A stretch of DNA of 64,000 bases from Aquabacterium sp. OR-4 (GTDB lineage: Bacteria > Pseudomonadota > Gammaproteobacteria > Burkholderiales > Burkholderiaceae_C), in assembly GCF_025290835.2 (NCBI RefSeq), contig NZ_JAOCQD020000001.1, forward strand, positions 2,728,001 to 2,792,000, written 5' to 3'. Shown one piece after another: positions 36,353 to 45,452 of this stretch. Position 1 is the stretch's first letter; the number at the start of each line of letters is the position of its first letter. The notes beneath the pieces are model-generated. The model was not told the origin of the DNA. It saw only the letters and a program-made list of their open reading frames with translations, and made no database searches. A program made the position numbers and the translations under genes.

Positions 36353-37216
36353 TCAGAACTCGTTGAACACCACGCCCGCCATCCTGGCAGGTGTCTCTGA
36401 CAGATTGGCGACCAGGTCTTGCAGGGCGTTCACACGCGCCTGGTCCTTGCGGGCCACCACCAGCGCCGCGCCGCAGCGCGCGGCGATCACGGCGCTGTCG
36501 CTGCCGTAGCAGGCGGCGGGTGTGTCGACCACCACGTGGTCGAACTTGGCGAGCAGTTCACGCATGAGCAGTCCGAACGCCGGGCGCTCGACAAGTTCCA
36601 GCGGGTTCGGGGGGGTGGTGCCCACCGGCAGGATGAACAGGCTGGGCACGCCCTCGGCCTGCTGGATCACCTTGTTCTCGGCGCGGCCGCTCAGGATGCC
36701 TGACAGGCCGGCCTTGTTGCTGACGCCAAACACCAGGTGCTGGCGCGGGTGGCGCAGGTCGGCATCCACCAGCAGCGTGCGGCCGCCCAGCTGGGCCAGG
36801 GTGACGGCCAGGTTGGCGGCAAAGAAGGTCTTGCCGTCGCCGCTGTCGGGGCTGACCACGGCGATGGCGCGGCGCTCTTGCCCCTCGTTGAACAGCCGCA
36901 TCATGATCTGGCTGCGGATGGCGCGAAAGCTCTCTGACTGCACGCCGAAGGGCTGGTTGAGCGCCACCAGCTCGGGGTTGGCCTTGCGCTTGTCTTCGGC
37001 CGCATACGGGTAGTGAAACTGCTGGGCCAGCGCGAACATCACGTCGTCGTTGCTGGCAAAGCCCAGGGCCACGGCGGCCTCACCAAAGCGCACGCCCTTG
37101 TCGCGCTGGTGGTGCACGATCTTTTCCACCTGATCGGCAGACAGGTGGCGCAGGTCGGCCAGGATGGCGCCGATCGAGCGATCGGCCACGGTGGTGTCTT
37201 GGCTGATGCTGTTCAT
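36353..37216 (-). CDS. epsG: EpsG, chain-length tyrosine kinase/ATPase
   Basis: 287-aa P-loop protein of the BY-kinase type that works with the chain-length protein EpsF. Walker A is SPDSGDGKT and the A' motif is LLVDADLR; the N-terminal 80 residues form a small helical domain similar to those of general secretion ATPases. No tyrosine cluster is visible at the short C-terminus, ending GVVFNEF, so its autophosphorylation behaviour may differ from Wzc. ATG at 37216 is preferred over an upstream in-frame start at 37255, because it lies 1 nt after the epsF stop. Confidence 0.9.
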   Translation of the reverse strand: MNSISQDTTVADRSIGAILADLRHLSADQVEKIVHHQRDKGVRFGEAAVALGFASNDDVMFALAQQFHYPYAAEDKRKANPELVALNQPFGVQSESFRAIRSQIMMRLFNEGQERRAIAVVSPDSGDGKTFFAANLAVTLAQLGGRTLLVDADLRHPRQHLVFGVSNKAGLSGILSGRAENKVIQQAEGVPSLFILPVGTTPPNPLELVERPAFGLLMRELLAKFDHVVVDTPAACYGSDSAVIAARCGAALVVARKDQARVNALQDLVANLSETPARMAGVVFNEF

Positions 37217-37217
37217 G

Positions 37218-38648
37218 TCACAGGCTCCGGCCGGTATCGGGTGCCGGCAGGGCAAAAGCCTGCGGCGCGCTCAGCGCCGGGCGCGCGGGGTTGTAGCGTT
37301 TGGCACCGGGCCTGGGCAGACTGCCCAGCACGGGCAGGCCCAGTGCGGCCACGGCGTCTTCGGGGGCGCGCACGCGGCGATCAGTGAGCTCGAGCAGCAG
37401 GGCCACGCCAATGGCCAGCAGCAGGCCCAGAAAGATGGCCAGCGCGGTGTTCAGCAGCAGCTTGGGGCTGGAATGCTCGGCCGGCGGCTGGGCCACGGTG
37501 AGCAGGTTGGCAAAGCTCTGGGTGTTTTGCGCCTCCAGGCCGCTCTGGTTCAGGCGCACGGCCAGGTTGTCGTACATGCGCTGGGCCGATTCAAGCTCGC
37601 GTTGCAGCACCATGCCTTCGTCGCGCACGGCCTTCATCTGCAGCACCTTGCTGCGCTGGGCTTCGAGCGAGGCACGCACCTGGCCTTCGCGGGCCTTGTT
37701 GATGGTGTTGCTGACGCCCACGCCACCGGTCACCTTGCGGGTTTCGGCATCGAGCCGGGCGCGCAGCTCGGCGATGTTGGCCTTGGCCTCCAGCACCTGC
37801 GGGTTGGCGTCGCCCAGGCGCTGGGTGAGCTCTTGCAGCTTGGCCTCGTTGCGCGAGAGATCCACCTTGAGGCCGCCGATCACCGGGTTGTTCAGCACCT
37901 CTTGCAGGCGGTCGGCCTGGGCCCCCTGGGCCTGCGACTGGCGGCTGCTGCTTTCGGCCGACACGGCCTGCAGTTGGGTGAGCTGGCTGCTCAGTTCGTT
38001 GAGGCGCGAGCTTTCCACATCGAGCCGCTCGTCGGTGGCGATGATGCCCTTTTGCTGCTGATAGGCCGACAGCCTGGACTGCGCCTTCTCGAGCATGTCG
38101 CGCGCGTCCTTGGTTTGGGTATCAAAGAACTTGCGGAAGTTCTGCGCCGGGTCGGCGCGCAGCTCGAGCGTGGTGGCGATGTAGGCCTGTGCAAAGGCAT
38201 TGGCCAGGCCGGCGGCAAAGCGCGGATCGGGGCTCTTGTACGAGATGACGATGACGTTGCTCTCGCGGCTGGGCTTTACATCGAGGCCCTTTTGCAGCAG
38301 CTCGATCAGGTACTGCTCGAAGGTGCCCTTGCCGTCGGCCTCGGTCTGCCACTGCTCGCGGATGGCGGCGTTTTCAGTGAGCTTCAAGTCCTTGATCACG
38401 CGCAGTGCCACGCGGTCACTGGCCATGATGTCGACCTGCGTGGCCATGAAGCTGGGCATGGCCGCGGTGGGGTTCATCATCGCGGTGATCGGGTCGGGCT
38501 TGACGTCGATGACCACGCTGCTGGCCGCCTGGTACTGCTTGGGCAGCGCCAGGCTGATCACCACCGTGGTGGCCACCACCAGCGCAAACACCAGCAGCGC
38601 CGCCCATTTGCGGGCGCGCAGGATCGACAGGAATTGGGCAAACGTCAT
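37218..38648 (-). CDS. epsF: EpsF, chain-length determinant (Wzz/PCP)
   Basis: 476-aa polysaccharide co-polymerase. One membrane helix near the N-terminus follows the conserved MTFAQFLSILRARKW start; a long periplasmic segment rich in coiled coil runs from about 150 to 380; and a second helix near residue 410 is followed by a cytoplasmic tail. The kinase domain is not fused but encoded by epsG next door. It controls polymer length and links polymerase to the outer membrane channel. Confidence 0.92.
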   Translation of the reverse strand: MTFAQFLSILRARKWAALLVFALVVATTVVISLALPKQYQAASSVVIDVKPDPITAMMNPTAAMPSFMATQVDIMASDRVALRVIKDLKLTENAAIREQWQTEADGKGTFEQYLIELLQKGLDVKPSRESNVIVISYKSPDPRFAAGLANAFAQAYIATTLELRADPAQNFRKFFDTQTKDARDMLEKAQSRLSAYQQQKGIIATDERLDVESSRLNELSSQLTQLQAVSAESSSRQSQAQGAQADRLQEVLNNPVIGGLKVDLSRNEAKLQELTQRLGDANPQVLEAKANIAELRARLDAETRKVTGGVGVSNTINKAREGQVRASLEAQRSKVLQMKAVRDEGMVLQRELESAQRMYDNLAVRLNQSGLEAQNTQSFANLLTVAQPPAEHSSPKLLLNTALAIFLGLLLAIGVALLLELTDRRVRAPEDAVAALGLPVLGSLPRPGAKRYNPARPALSAPQAFALPAPDTGRSL

Positions 38649-38665
38649 CGCGAAGATCCTTCAGC

Positions 38666-39529
38666 TCAGAAAAGGCTCTCGCGCACGTACACCACGTCGC
38701 CGTCCTGCATCTTGTCGTCCATGCCCGGGGTGATCACCTGCACCTTGCCGTCAGCGGCCTTGCGGTGCACGCGGATGCCCTTTTCGGTGCCGCGCTGGGT
38801 GAGGCCGCCGCCGGTGGCCAGGGCCTGCATCAGCGTGAAGCCGCGCTCGAGCCGCATCGGGCCGGGGCGCTGCACTTCGCCGTAGATGTAGACGATGGGC
38901 TGGCGGTCGACCCACACGGTGTCGCCGTTCTGGATCAGCAGATCCTGGCCCTTGCCGCCCTGGGCGAACACGGTGGGCAGATCGACTTCCAGCCGGTAGG
39001 GCTGGTTGTTGCGCGTGCCGGTGACCACCAGCACATCGCTGCCGCCCGCCGCCGTGCCGCCGGCCATGGCCAGCAGATCGGTCAGGCGCATGTCGGCCAC
39101 CTCGATCGGGTAGCGGCCGGGGCGGTTGACCTGGCCCAGCACGCTGGCCTGGTTGCCGCGCACCTGCATCAACACCAGCGTGACCTGCGGGCTCTTGACG
39201 AAGTTGCCGTTGCGCAGGCCGTCGGCAATGAGCTTTTCGGCGGCGGTGACGCTCAGACCGCCCAGGCGCACGCTGCCCAGCAGCGGGTAGCTGACCAGGC
39301 CGGTTTCGGTGACCCGGGTTTCCAGCGTGAGGTCGGGATTTTGGTAGACGCTGATGCGCACCACATCGCCCGAGCCAAGGCGGTATTCGGCTGCGGCGTT
39401 GGCCGCGGGCACGGCGGTCTGGGCCTGTGCGGCGGACAGGCCGATGCCCGGGCCGGCCAGGCTGGCCAGGGCAAGCAGGGCCGCGGCCAGCGGCGTGCGG
39501 GAGAGGTGGCGCGTCATGGTGCGGCTCAC
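38666..39529 (-). CDS. epsE: EpsE, outer membrane polysaccharide export protein (Wza-like)
   Basis: 287-aa exported protein with a Sec signal ending near LSAAQAQ. The Poly_export domain (YRLGSGDVVRISVYQNPDLT) is followed by SLBB-type repeats (GQVNRPGRYPIEVADMRL and GEVQRPGPMRLERGFTLMQA). It forms the export channel. The GTG at 39529 overlaps the epsD stop; an ATG four codons later (39517) is an equally plausible start. No lipobox is seen, unlike in E. coli Wza. Confidence 0.92.
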   Translation of the reverse strand: MSRTMTRHLSRTPLAAALLALASLAGPGIGLSAAQAQTAVPAANAAAEYRLGSGDVVRISVYQNPDLTLETRVTETGLVSYPLLGSVRLGGLSVTAAEKLIADGLRNGNFVKSPQVTLVLMQVRGNQASVLGQVNRPGRYPIEVADMRLTDLLAMAGGTAAGGSDVLVVTGTRNNQPYRLEVDLPTVFAQGGKGQDLLIQNGDTVWVDRQPIVYIYGEVQRPGPMRLERGFTLMQALATGGGLTQRGTEKGIRVHRKAADGKVQVITPGMDDKMQDGDVVYVRESLF

Positions 39530-40569
39530 TTCAGGCCCATGCCCTTGCTGATGTCGGTGGCGCTGAGGCCAGCGCTGGCGGCCGGCGCGGCCGGTGCCGG
39601 TGCCGGCGTGGCAGCAGGCGCCACGGGGGCTGCCGGCGCGACGGCCGGAGCGGCATCGGCACCAGGCGCCGAGCCCGGCAGGGCCGGTGCGCCGGCCGGC
39701 GGCATGCCTTCGCCGAACTTGCCCACGTATTCGATCTTGGCCTTCTCGCGCAGGCCCTTCATGTCGCTCTCGAGCAGCTTGCGCTTGCGCTCGTTGAGCA
39801 GAAACTGCTCGATCGCCGGCTTGGCCTGCTCCAGCGCCACCGGCTGGCTGCGCGAGCCGGCCAGCACCACCACCTGCACGCCGTTGGGGCCCTGATTCAG
39901 CAGCGCCTGGCCGTCCTGCAGCTTGGCCAGCGTATCCAGGCTTTGCAGCGGCAGCTGCTCGGCGGCGCGCACGGCCTGGTTGCCGGAGAACTTGAACTCG
40001 TTGGCCTTCAGGTACTCGACGAACTCGTTGATGTTCTTGGCCGCGGTGAGCTTGTCGCGCAGGCCCTGCACCTGCTCGGGCTTGGCCTCGACGGCAATTT
40101 CTTGCAGGCTGTAGATGCGGCGTTCCTTGAACAGCGCGGGCTTGTCGTTGTAGTACTTCTCGATCTCGTCGGCGCCGGGCTTGGCCGCGCCCTCGCCCAC
40201 CTTCTCGAGGTAGGCACGGGCCAGGATTTCGCGCTTGGCGGCTTCGAGCTGCTGCACCACGCGGGGTTCACGGTCGAGCTTGAGCTCGTCGGCCTTTTGC
40301 AGGGCCAGCTGCTGGTCGACCAGGCGCTGCAGGATCTGCTTGCTGGCCGCATCGGCCTGCTCGGGCTTGAGGCCGCGCTGCTGCTGCAGCACGAAGTTGA
40401 TCTGGTGGACAGTGATCTCGTCGCCGTTGACCTTGGCGGCGGTCTGGCTCGCGGCCTTGTCCTTCTTGTCGCCGCAACCGGCGGCCAGCAGGGCCACCGT
40501 GGTGGCCAGGGCCAGCGCGCTCAGGCGCATCAGGCCGCGTTGGCTGGCCGGGTGGGTGTTCGTCGTCAT
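39526..40569 (-). CDS. epsD: EpsD, SurA-like peptidyl-prolyl isomerase lipoprotein
   Basis: 347-aa lipoprotein (lipobox LLAAGC) of the EpsD family, related to SurA/PpiC chaperones. A SurA-like N-terminal helical domain (residues about 40-140) is followed by a degenerate rotamase region and an Ala/Pro-rich C-terminal tail. It is probably the chaperone for the export apparatus. First gene of the long minus-strand operon, 42 nt downstream of a sigma-54 promoter, with an AGGAG element about 11 nt before the ATG. Confidence 0.9.
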   Translation of the reverse strand: MTTNTHPASQRGLMRLSALALATTVALLAAGCGDKKDKAASQTAAKVNGDEITVHQINFVLQQQRGLKPEQADAASKQILQRLVDQQLALQKADELKLDREPRVVQQLEAAKREILARAYLEKVGEGAAKPGADEIEKYYNDKPALFKERRIYSLQEIAVEAKPEQVQGLRDKLTAAKNINEFVEYLKANEFKFSGNQAVRAAEQLPLQSLDTLAKLQDGQALLNQGPNGVQVVVLAGSRSQPVALEQAKPAIEQFLLNERKRKLLESDMKGLREKAKIEYVGKFGEGMPPAGAPALPGSAPGADAAPAVAPAAPVAPAATPAPAPAAPAASAGLSATDISKGMGLK

Positions 40570-40610
40570 GTTTTACGCAACTCCTCGGCCCGGTGCGGGG
40601 CCCTACTGCA

Positions 40611-40627
40611 TGCAAAAGCCGTCCCAA
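40611..40627 (-). promoter_or_regulatory. Sigma-54 promoter of the eps operon
   Basis: Minus-strand TTGGGACGGCTTTTGCA matches the -24/-12 consensus: GG and GC are exactly 10 nt apart, and ACGG and TTGCA are in place. The predicted start point near 40600 leaves about 30 nt of leader before epsD. Exosortase loci in Proteobacteria are often under a sigma-54 activator of the PrsR type, which is not in this window. Confidence 0.75.
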
Positions 40628-40804
40628 TGGCGGCTGTAATGCCTGTCACAAGATCGCCGGCAAAGTGTAATGGTGAACCATGACGGCTCCGGGACAGCCG
40701 ACCTTCAAGCAAGGGGGCGACGCGGCCAGTGCGCGTGAGGTAGTGACGGCGGGGGGTGTGCAGACTGCGCAGGTCGCAGCCCGAGCCAGCGGCGGCCGAG
40801 GATC

Positions 40805-40868
40805 CGGCTCCGCCGGGCCAAGGGCCGCGCCCCCTGGGGAGAGGCGGCCTGGGGCCGCTTCGGGGGGT
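40805..40868. repeat. GC-rich dispersed palindromic repeat (copy 1)
   Basis: Lies just downstream of ubiE and contains several nested inverted repeats. It shares the order GGGGCG-GGCCC-GGCGG with copy 2 at 61081-61163 when read on the minus strand. Confidence 0.45.
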
Positions 40869-40875
40869 CAAAGTT

Positions 40876-41607
40876 TCAGCACTTGATGCCGACATGCAGC
40901 GCCACGACACCGCCGGTGAGGTTGTGCACGTCCACATGGCCGAAGCCGGCGCCCTTCATCAGCGCCTTCAGCTCGGCCTGGTCGGGGTGCATGCGGATGG
41001 ATTCGGCCAGGTACTTGTAGCTGTCGGCATCGCCGGCCACCAGCTTGCCCAGCATCGGCAGCAGGGTGAACGAGTACCAGTCGTAGGGCTTGCGCAGCGG
41101 CGCGGCCACCTTGCTGAACTCGAGCACCAGCAGGCGCCCGCCCGGCTTGAGCACGCGGCACATCTCGGCCAGCGCACCGTCCTTGTGCGTCATGTTGCGC
41201 AGGCCGAAGGCCACGCTGACCAGATCGAACTGGTTGGCCGGCAGTGGCAGCTTCTCGGCGTCGCACACCAGGGTGGGCAGCACCAGGCCTTCGTCGGTGA
41301 GGCGGTCGCGGCCGGTGCGCAGCATGGCCTCGTTGATGTCGGTGTGCAGCACCAGGCCGCTGTCGCCCACCTGGCGCGCAAAGGCGCGGGTCAGGTCGCC
41401 GGTGCCGGCGGCGATGTCGAGCACGCGGTCGCCGGCCTTCAGGTTGGCCACCGCCACGGTGTAGGCCTTCCAGGCGCGGTGCATGCCCATCGACATCAGG
41501 TCGTTCATCAGGTCGTAGTTCTTCGCGACCGAATCGAACACCCCGCGCACACGCTGGGCCTTGTCGGCCTCGTCGACGGTCTCGTAGCCAAAGTGGGTCT
41601 GGGCCAT
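40876..41607 (-). CDS. ubiE: UbiE/MenG C-methyltransferase
   Basis: 243-aa SAM-dependent methyltransferase of ubiquinone (and menaquinone) synthesis. The sequence shows the family start ([19 protein letters not shown]), the SAM motif [11 protein letters not shown], the downstream [18 protein letters not shown] block and the C-terminal GGVVALH. Essentially full length. The upstream DUF971 gene is 53 nt away and probably in the same operon, an arrangement common in betaproteobacteria. Confidence 0.97.
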   Translation of the reverse strand: MAQTHFGYETVDEADKAQRVRGVFDSVAKNYDLMNDLMSMGMHRAWKAYTVAVANLKAGDRVLDIAAGTGDLTRAFARQVGDSGLVLHTDINEAMLRTGRDRLTDEGLVLPTLVCDAEKLPLPANQFDLVSVAFGLRNMTHKDGALAEMCRVLKPGGRLLVLEFSKVAAPLRKPYDWYSFTLLPMLGKLVAGDADSYKYLAESIRMHPDQAELKALMKGAGFGHVDVHNLTGGVVALHVGIKC

Positions 41608-41660
41608 GGCGCCTGCTGATTACTCTCTGCTTGTGCTCTTTGTGTGCGTTGCCAACGCGC

Positions 41661-42071
41661 TCAGTGGTGGTGCCCGCAGGCGCCGCCGGCCTGGCCCTGC
41701 ATCGGCGCATCGCGTTCGAGGCCGGCTTCGCTCAGGCGGTCGAGGTACTGCTGCCACAGCGCGGCCTGCTCGGCGCCCAGCTTGTAGAGGTAGTCCCAGG
41801 TGAAGATGCCGGTGTCGTGGCCGTCGCTGAAGCTGGGCTGCACGGCGTAGTGGCCCACCTGCTCGATGGCGGTGATGCCGACCTCGCGCTTGCCGGTCTG
41901 CAGCACTTCTTGCCCAGGGCCGTGACCCTGCACCTCGGCCGAGGGCGAGTACACGCGCAGCAGCTCGAACGGGATGCGGAAGCGGGCGCCGTCGTCGAAG
42001 CCGATTTCCAGCACCCGGGTGGCCTGGTGCACGGTGAGTGCGGTGGGCTGTGGTGTTGCAGTGCGGGCCAT
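41661..42071 (-). CDS. DUF971 family protein
   Basis: 136-aa protein of the DUF971 family, related to the N-terminal domain of gamma-butyrobetaine hydroxylases. Family features: a VHQATRVLEIGFDDG strand start, RIPFELLRVYSPSAEV, and HDTGIFTWDYLYKLG near the end. It ends in a Gly/Cys/His-rich tail (GGACGHHH) that could bind metal. Function is not established; homologues near ubiE or iron-sulfur genes suggest a role in quinone or cluster biogenesis. Confidence 0.88.
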   Translation of the reverse strand: MARTATPQPTALTVHQATRVLEIGFDDGARFRIPFELLRVYSPSAEVQGHGPGQEVLQTGKREVGITAIEQVGHYAVQPSFSDGHDTGIFTWDYLYKLGAEQAALWQQYLDRLSEAGLERDAPMQGQAGGACGHHH

Positions 42072-42297
42072 GGTGGGTTTCAAGAGGCGTTGAGGAGGCC
42101 GCGGCAGTGTAAGCGGGTGCCTGCGGGCCGGGGCGGCCTGCCATGCCGTGGGCGCCGCTGACCCCCGGCGCTGGCCAGTGCCCGATACGCTTGCAGGCAA
42201 GAGGGTCGGAGAAACAGGCATTGAAGCGGCGTGCGTGGTCGACGGATCATCCGGCGGTTTTTGTCGCAGCCGTCCAGCCCAACCCGGAGCCCCCTCC

Positions 42298-42810
42298 ATG
42301 CCCGAACTCCATGTCAATGGTCAGCCCCGCCAGCACGATGCCGAGCCCGACACGCCGCTGCTGTGGGTGTTGCGCGAGCAGCTGGGCCTCACCGGCACCA
42401 AATACGGCTGCGGCGTGGCGCAGTGCGGCGCCTGCACCGTGCACATCGACGGCGTGCCCACGCGCAGCTGCGTGATGCCGGTCTCGGCGGTGGCCGCCAC
42501 GCAGAAGATCACCACCATCGAGCACCTGTCGCCCGATGGCAGCCACCCGCTGCAGAAGGCCTGGGTGGCGCTCGACGTGCCGCAGTGCGGCTACTGCCAG
42601 AGCGGCATGCTGATGGCCGCCGCCGCGCTGCTCAAGAGCACGCCCAAGCCGAGCGACGCCGACATCGAGGGCGCCATCGGCAACCTGTGCCGCTGCGGCA
42701 CCTACAACCGGGTGCGCAGCGCCATCCGCCAGGCCGCCGGCATGACGGTGGCCAGCGCGCCGCAGGTGATCCACCTGCACCTGGGCAGCCAGAAGGGAGC
42801 CACGGCATGA
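42298..42810 (+). CDS. iorA: 2Fe-2S subunit of a periplasmic molybdenum hydroxylase (IorA-like)
   Basis: 170-aa small subunit with two [2Fe-2S] clusters. The plant-ferredoxin-type set is in [16 protein letters not shown] plus a later cysteine; the helical-domain set is in CGYCQSG and NLCRCGTY. It passes electrons from the molybdopterin subunit. The ATG at 42298 overlaps no gene; the open frame continues upstream without family similarity. The next gene starts in a 4-base overlap. It would be exported as a complex on the Tat signal of its partner, since it has no signal of its own. Confidence 0.88.
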   Translation: MPELHVNGQPRQHDAEPDTPLLWVLREQLGLTGTKYGCGVAQCGACTVHIDGVPTRSCVMPVSAVAATQKITTIEHLSPDGSHPLQKAWVALDVPQCGYCQSGMLMAAAALLKSTPKPSDADIEGAIGNLCRCGTYNRVRSAIRQAAGMTVASAPQVIHLHLGSQKGATA

Positions 42811-45029
42811 ACCCGCAAGCCATCCAGCCACCCGCGGCCGGCGAGCTCAGCCGCCGCGGCTTCATCGGCAGCCTGGCGGCCGCGGCCGGCGCCATGGCCG
42901 GCAGCTTCACGCTGGGCTTTGCCACCACCGACGCGCAGGCCCAGGGCGCCGCGGCGCCCGAGATCAATGCCTGGGTGGTGGTGCAGCCCGACGAGCGGGT
43001 GATCATCCGCATTGCCCGCAGCGAGATGGGCCAGGGCACGCTGACCGGCCTGGCGCAGCTGGTGGCCGAGGAGCTGGGCTGCGACTGGGCCCGCGTGAGC
43101 ACCGAATACCCCACGCCGGGCCAGAACCTGGCGCGCAAGCGGGTGTGGGGCAACTTCTCCACCGGCGGCAGCCGCGGCATCCGCGAAAGCCACGATTACG
43201 TGCGCAAGGGCGGCGCCGCCGCCCGCATGATGCTGGTGCAGGCGGCCGCCCAGGGCTGGGGCGTGCCGGTGGCCGAGTGCCAGGCCAGCCTGGGCGTGAT
43301 CACCCACCCCGGCAGCGGCCGGCGCACCACCTATGGCGCCATGGCCGCCACCGCCGCCACCTTGACCCCGCCCGCCGAGGTGCCGCTGAAGGACCCCAAG
43401 ACCTGGGCCCTGGCCGGCCAGCCGCTGGCCCGGCTGGACACGGTGGACAAGACCACCGGCCGCCAGGTGTATGGCATCGACCTGAAGCTGCCCGGCCTGC
43501 TGAACGCCGCCATCCGCGACTGCCCGGTGTTTGGCGGCACGGTGAAGTCCTTCGATGCCAAGGCCATCAGCGGCCGGCGCGGCATCCACCAGGTGCTGAA
43601 GGTGGGCGACAGCGCGGTGGCGGTGGTGGCCGATACCTGGTGGCGCGCCAAGAGCGCGCTGGACGCGCTGCCCATCGAGTGGGATCTCGGCCCGCACGCC
43701 AAGGTGCAGCAGGCCGACATCGACGCCCTGCTCAAGGCCGGCCTGACGGTGCCGCCCGAGCAGGCGGTGTCGGTGCAGAACAAGGGCGATGTGCGCGCCG
43801 CGCTCGGCGGCGCCGCGCGGCGGCTGGAGGCGGTGTACGGCTACCCGTTCCAGAACCACGCCACGATGGAGCCCATGAACGCCACCGCGCGGGTCACGGC
43901 CGAGCGCTGCGAGGTCTGGACACCCACGCAGAACGGCGAGGCCGCGCTGGCCGCGGCCTCCGAGGCCAGCGGCCTGCCACCGGCGCAGTGCGAGGTCTAC
44001 AAGATCCACCTGGGCGGCGGTTTCGGCCGCCGCGGCGCGGTGCACGACTGGGTGCGCCAGGCGGTGCTGATCGCCAAGGCCCTGCCCGGCACGCCGGTCA
44101 AGCTGCTGTGGAGCCGCGAGGAGGACATGACCCACGGCCGCTACCACCCGGTCACCCAGTGCCGGCTGCAGGCCGGGCTGGACGCGCAGGGCCAGCTGCA
44201 GGCGCTGCACATGCGCATCTCGGGCCAGAGCATCCTGAGCGGGGTGTTTCCGCAGATGGTCAAGGACGGCCGCGACCCGGTGATGTTCCAGGGCCTCAAC
44301 GACGGTGGCGGCGAGGCCATGTTCGGCTACACCGTGCCCCATCTGCTGATCGACCACGCCATGCGCAACCCGCATGTGCCGCCGGGCTTCTGGCGCGGCG
44401 TCAACCTGAACCAGAACACCATCTATGTCGAGTGCTTTCTCGACGAGATCGCCCATGCCACCGGGCAAGACCCGCTGGCGCTGCGCCGCAGCCTGATGAA
44501 GAACCACCCCAAGCACCTGGCGGTGCTCGAGGCGGTGGCCAGCCGCAGCGGCTGGGGCCGGCCGGCCCCCGATGTGGGCGGGCAGAAGGTGTTTCGCGGC
44601 CTGGCGCAGTGCCACGGCTTCGGCAGCTATGTGGCGGCCTGCGCCGAGGTCTCGGTCAGCGCGGCGGGCGAGCTCACGGTGCACCGCATCGTGGCCGCCA
44701 CTGATTGCGGCCATGCCGTCAACCCGCAGCAGATCGAGGCCCAGGTCGAGGGCTCGTTTGCCTACGGCCTGAGCGCCGCGCTGTATGGCGCCTGCACGGT
44801 CAAGGACGGCCGCATCGCGCAGACCAACTTCGACACCTATCCGCTGCTGGGCCTGGCCAAGATGCCGCGGGTCGAGACCATCGTGATGCCCTCGGGCGGC
44901 TTCTGGGGCGGCGTGGGCGAGCCGACCATCGCGGTGGCCGCGCCGGCGGTGCTGAACGCCATCTTCGCGGCCACCGGCATCCGCGTGCGCGACCTGCCGC
45001 TCAACCAGCACAGCCTGAAGCGGGCCTGA
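42807..45029 (+). CDS. iorB: Molybdopterin subunit of xanthine dehydrogenase family (IorB-like)
   Basis: 740-aa large subunit. A Tat signal ([18 protein letters not shown]) shows periplasmic location. Family motifs include [27 protein letters not shown] and the C-terminal [17 protein letters not shown], which contains the active-site glutamate. It is closest to isoquinoline 1-oxidoreductase beta and related periplasmic aldehyde oxidoreductases that use no FAD subunit and pass electrons to cytochrome c. Substrate unknown. soxX begins 3 nt downstream, so a cytochrome c is cotranscribed. Confidence 0.88.
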   Translation: MNPQAIQPPAAGELSRRGFIGSLAAAAGAMAGSFTLGFATTDAQAQGAAAPEINAWVVVQPDERVIIRIARSEMGQGTLTGLAQLVAEELGCDWARVSTEYPTPGQNLARKRVWGNFSTGGSRGIRESHDYVRKGGAAARMMLVQAAAQGWGVPVAECQASLGVITHPGSGRRTTYGAMAATAATLTPPAEVPLKDPKTWALAGQPLARLDTVDKTTGRQVYGIDLKLPGLLNAAIRDCPVFGGTVKSFDAKAISGRRGIHQVLKVGDSAVAVVADTWWRAKSALDALPIEWDLGPHAKVQQADIDALLKAGLTVPPEQAVSVQNKGDVRAALGGAARRLEAVYGYPFQNHATMEPMNATARVTAERCEVWTPTQNGEAALAAASEASGLPPAQCEVYKIHLGGGFGRRGAVHDWVRQAVLIAKALPGTPVKLLWSREEDMTHGRYHPVTQCRLQAGLDAQGQLQALHMRISGQSILSGVFPQMVKDGRDPVMFQGLNDGGGEAMFGYTVPHLLIDHAMRNPHVPPGFWRGVNLNQNTIYVECFLDEIAHATGQDPLALRRSLMKNHPKHLAVLEAVASRSGWGRPAPDVGGQKVFRGLAQCHGFGSYVAACAEVSVSAAGELTVHRIVAATDCGHAVNPQQIEAQVEGSFAYGLSAALYGACTVKDGRIAQTNFDTYPLLGLAKMPRVETIVMPSGGFWGGVGEPTIAVAAPAVLNAIFAATGIRVRDLPLNQHSLKRA

Positions 45030-45032
45030 GCG

Positions 45033-45452
45033 ATGGCGCTGCGGCCATGGCTGCCCGGCGCGCTGGCCACCGCGCTGGGCAGCGCGCTGGCGGCCCTGCC
45101 CGGCGCGGCCCAGGCGGCCGGCGGCGACCTGGTGGGTGACCCGGTGCGCGGCGCGGCCATCGTGGCCAGCCGCAGCCAGGGCCTGTGCGTGCTGTGCCAT
45201 GCCGTGCCGGGCCAGCCCGAGGCGGCGCAGGGCAACCTGGGCCCGCCGCTGCACGGCGTGGGCGCGCGGCTCACGGCCGACCAGCTGCGCCTGCGCCTGG
45301 AGCAGCCCGAGCGCTTCAACCCCGACACGGTGATGCCGTCGTACAGCCGCAGCCAGGGCCTGCGCCAGGTGGCCGCCGCGCGTGACGGCCAGCCGCTGTT
45401 CAGTGCCCAGCAGCTGGCCGATGTGCTGGCCTACCTGGTGCGCCTGCAATGA
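45033..45452 (+). CDS. soxX: SoxX, monoheme cytochrome c of thiosulfate oxidation
   Basis: 139-aa exported cytochrome with a Sec signal ending near AAQAA, one heme site (CVLCH) and the SoxX block NLGPPLHGVGARLTADQLRL followed by FNPDTVMPSY, which supplies the methionine ligand. With SoxA it attaches sulfur compounds to SoxY. Starts 3 nt after iorB and overlaps soxY. Confidence 0.9.
   Translation: MALRPWLPGALATALGSALAALPGAAQAAGGDLVGDPVRGAAIVASRSQGLCVLCHAVPGQPEAAQGNLGPPLHGVGARLTADQLRLRLEQPERFNPDTVMPSYSRSQGLRQVAAARDGQPLFSAQQLADVLAYLVRLQ

Larger units (their letters stand above)
40570..40875. other. Intergenic region, 306 bp: eps promoter and a dispersed repeat
   Basis: No gene. The left third holds the sigma-54 promoter of the eps operon; the right third, next to the end of ubiE, holds a GC-rich palindromic repeat. 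Confidence 0.7.
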
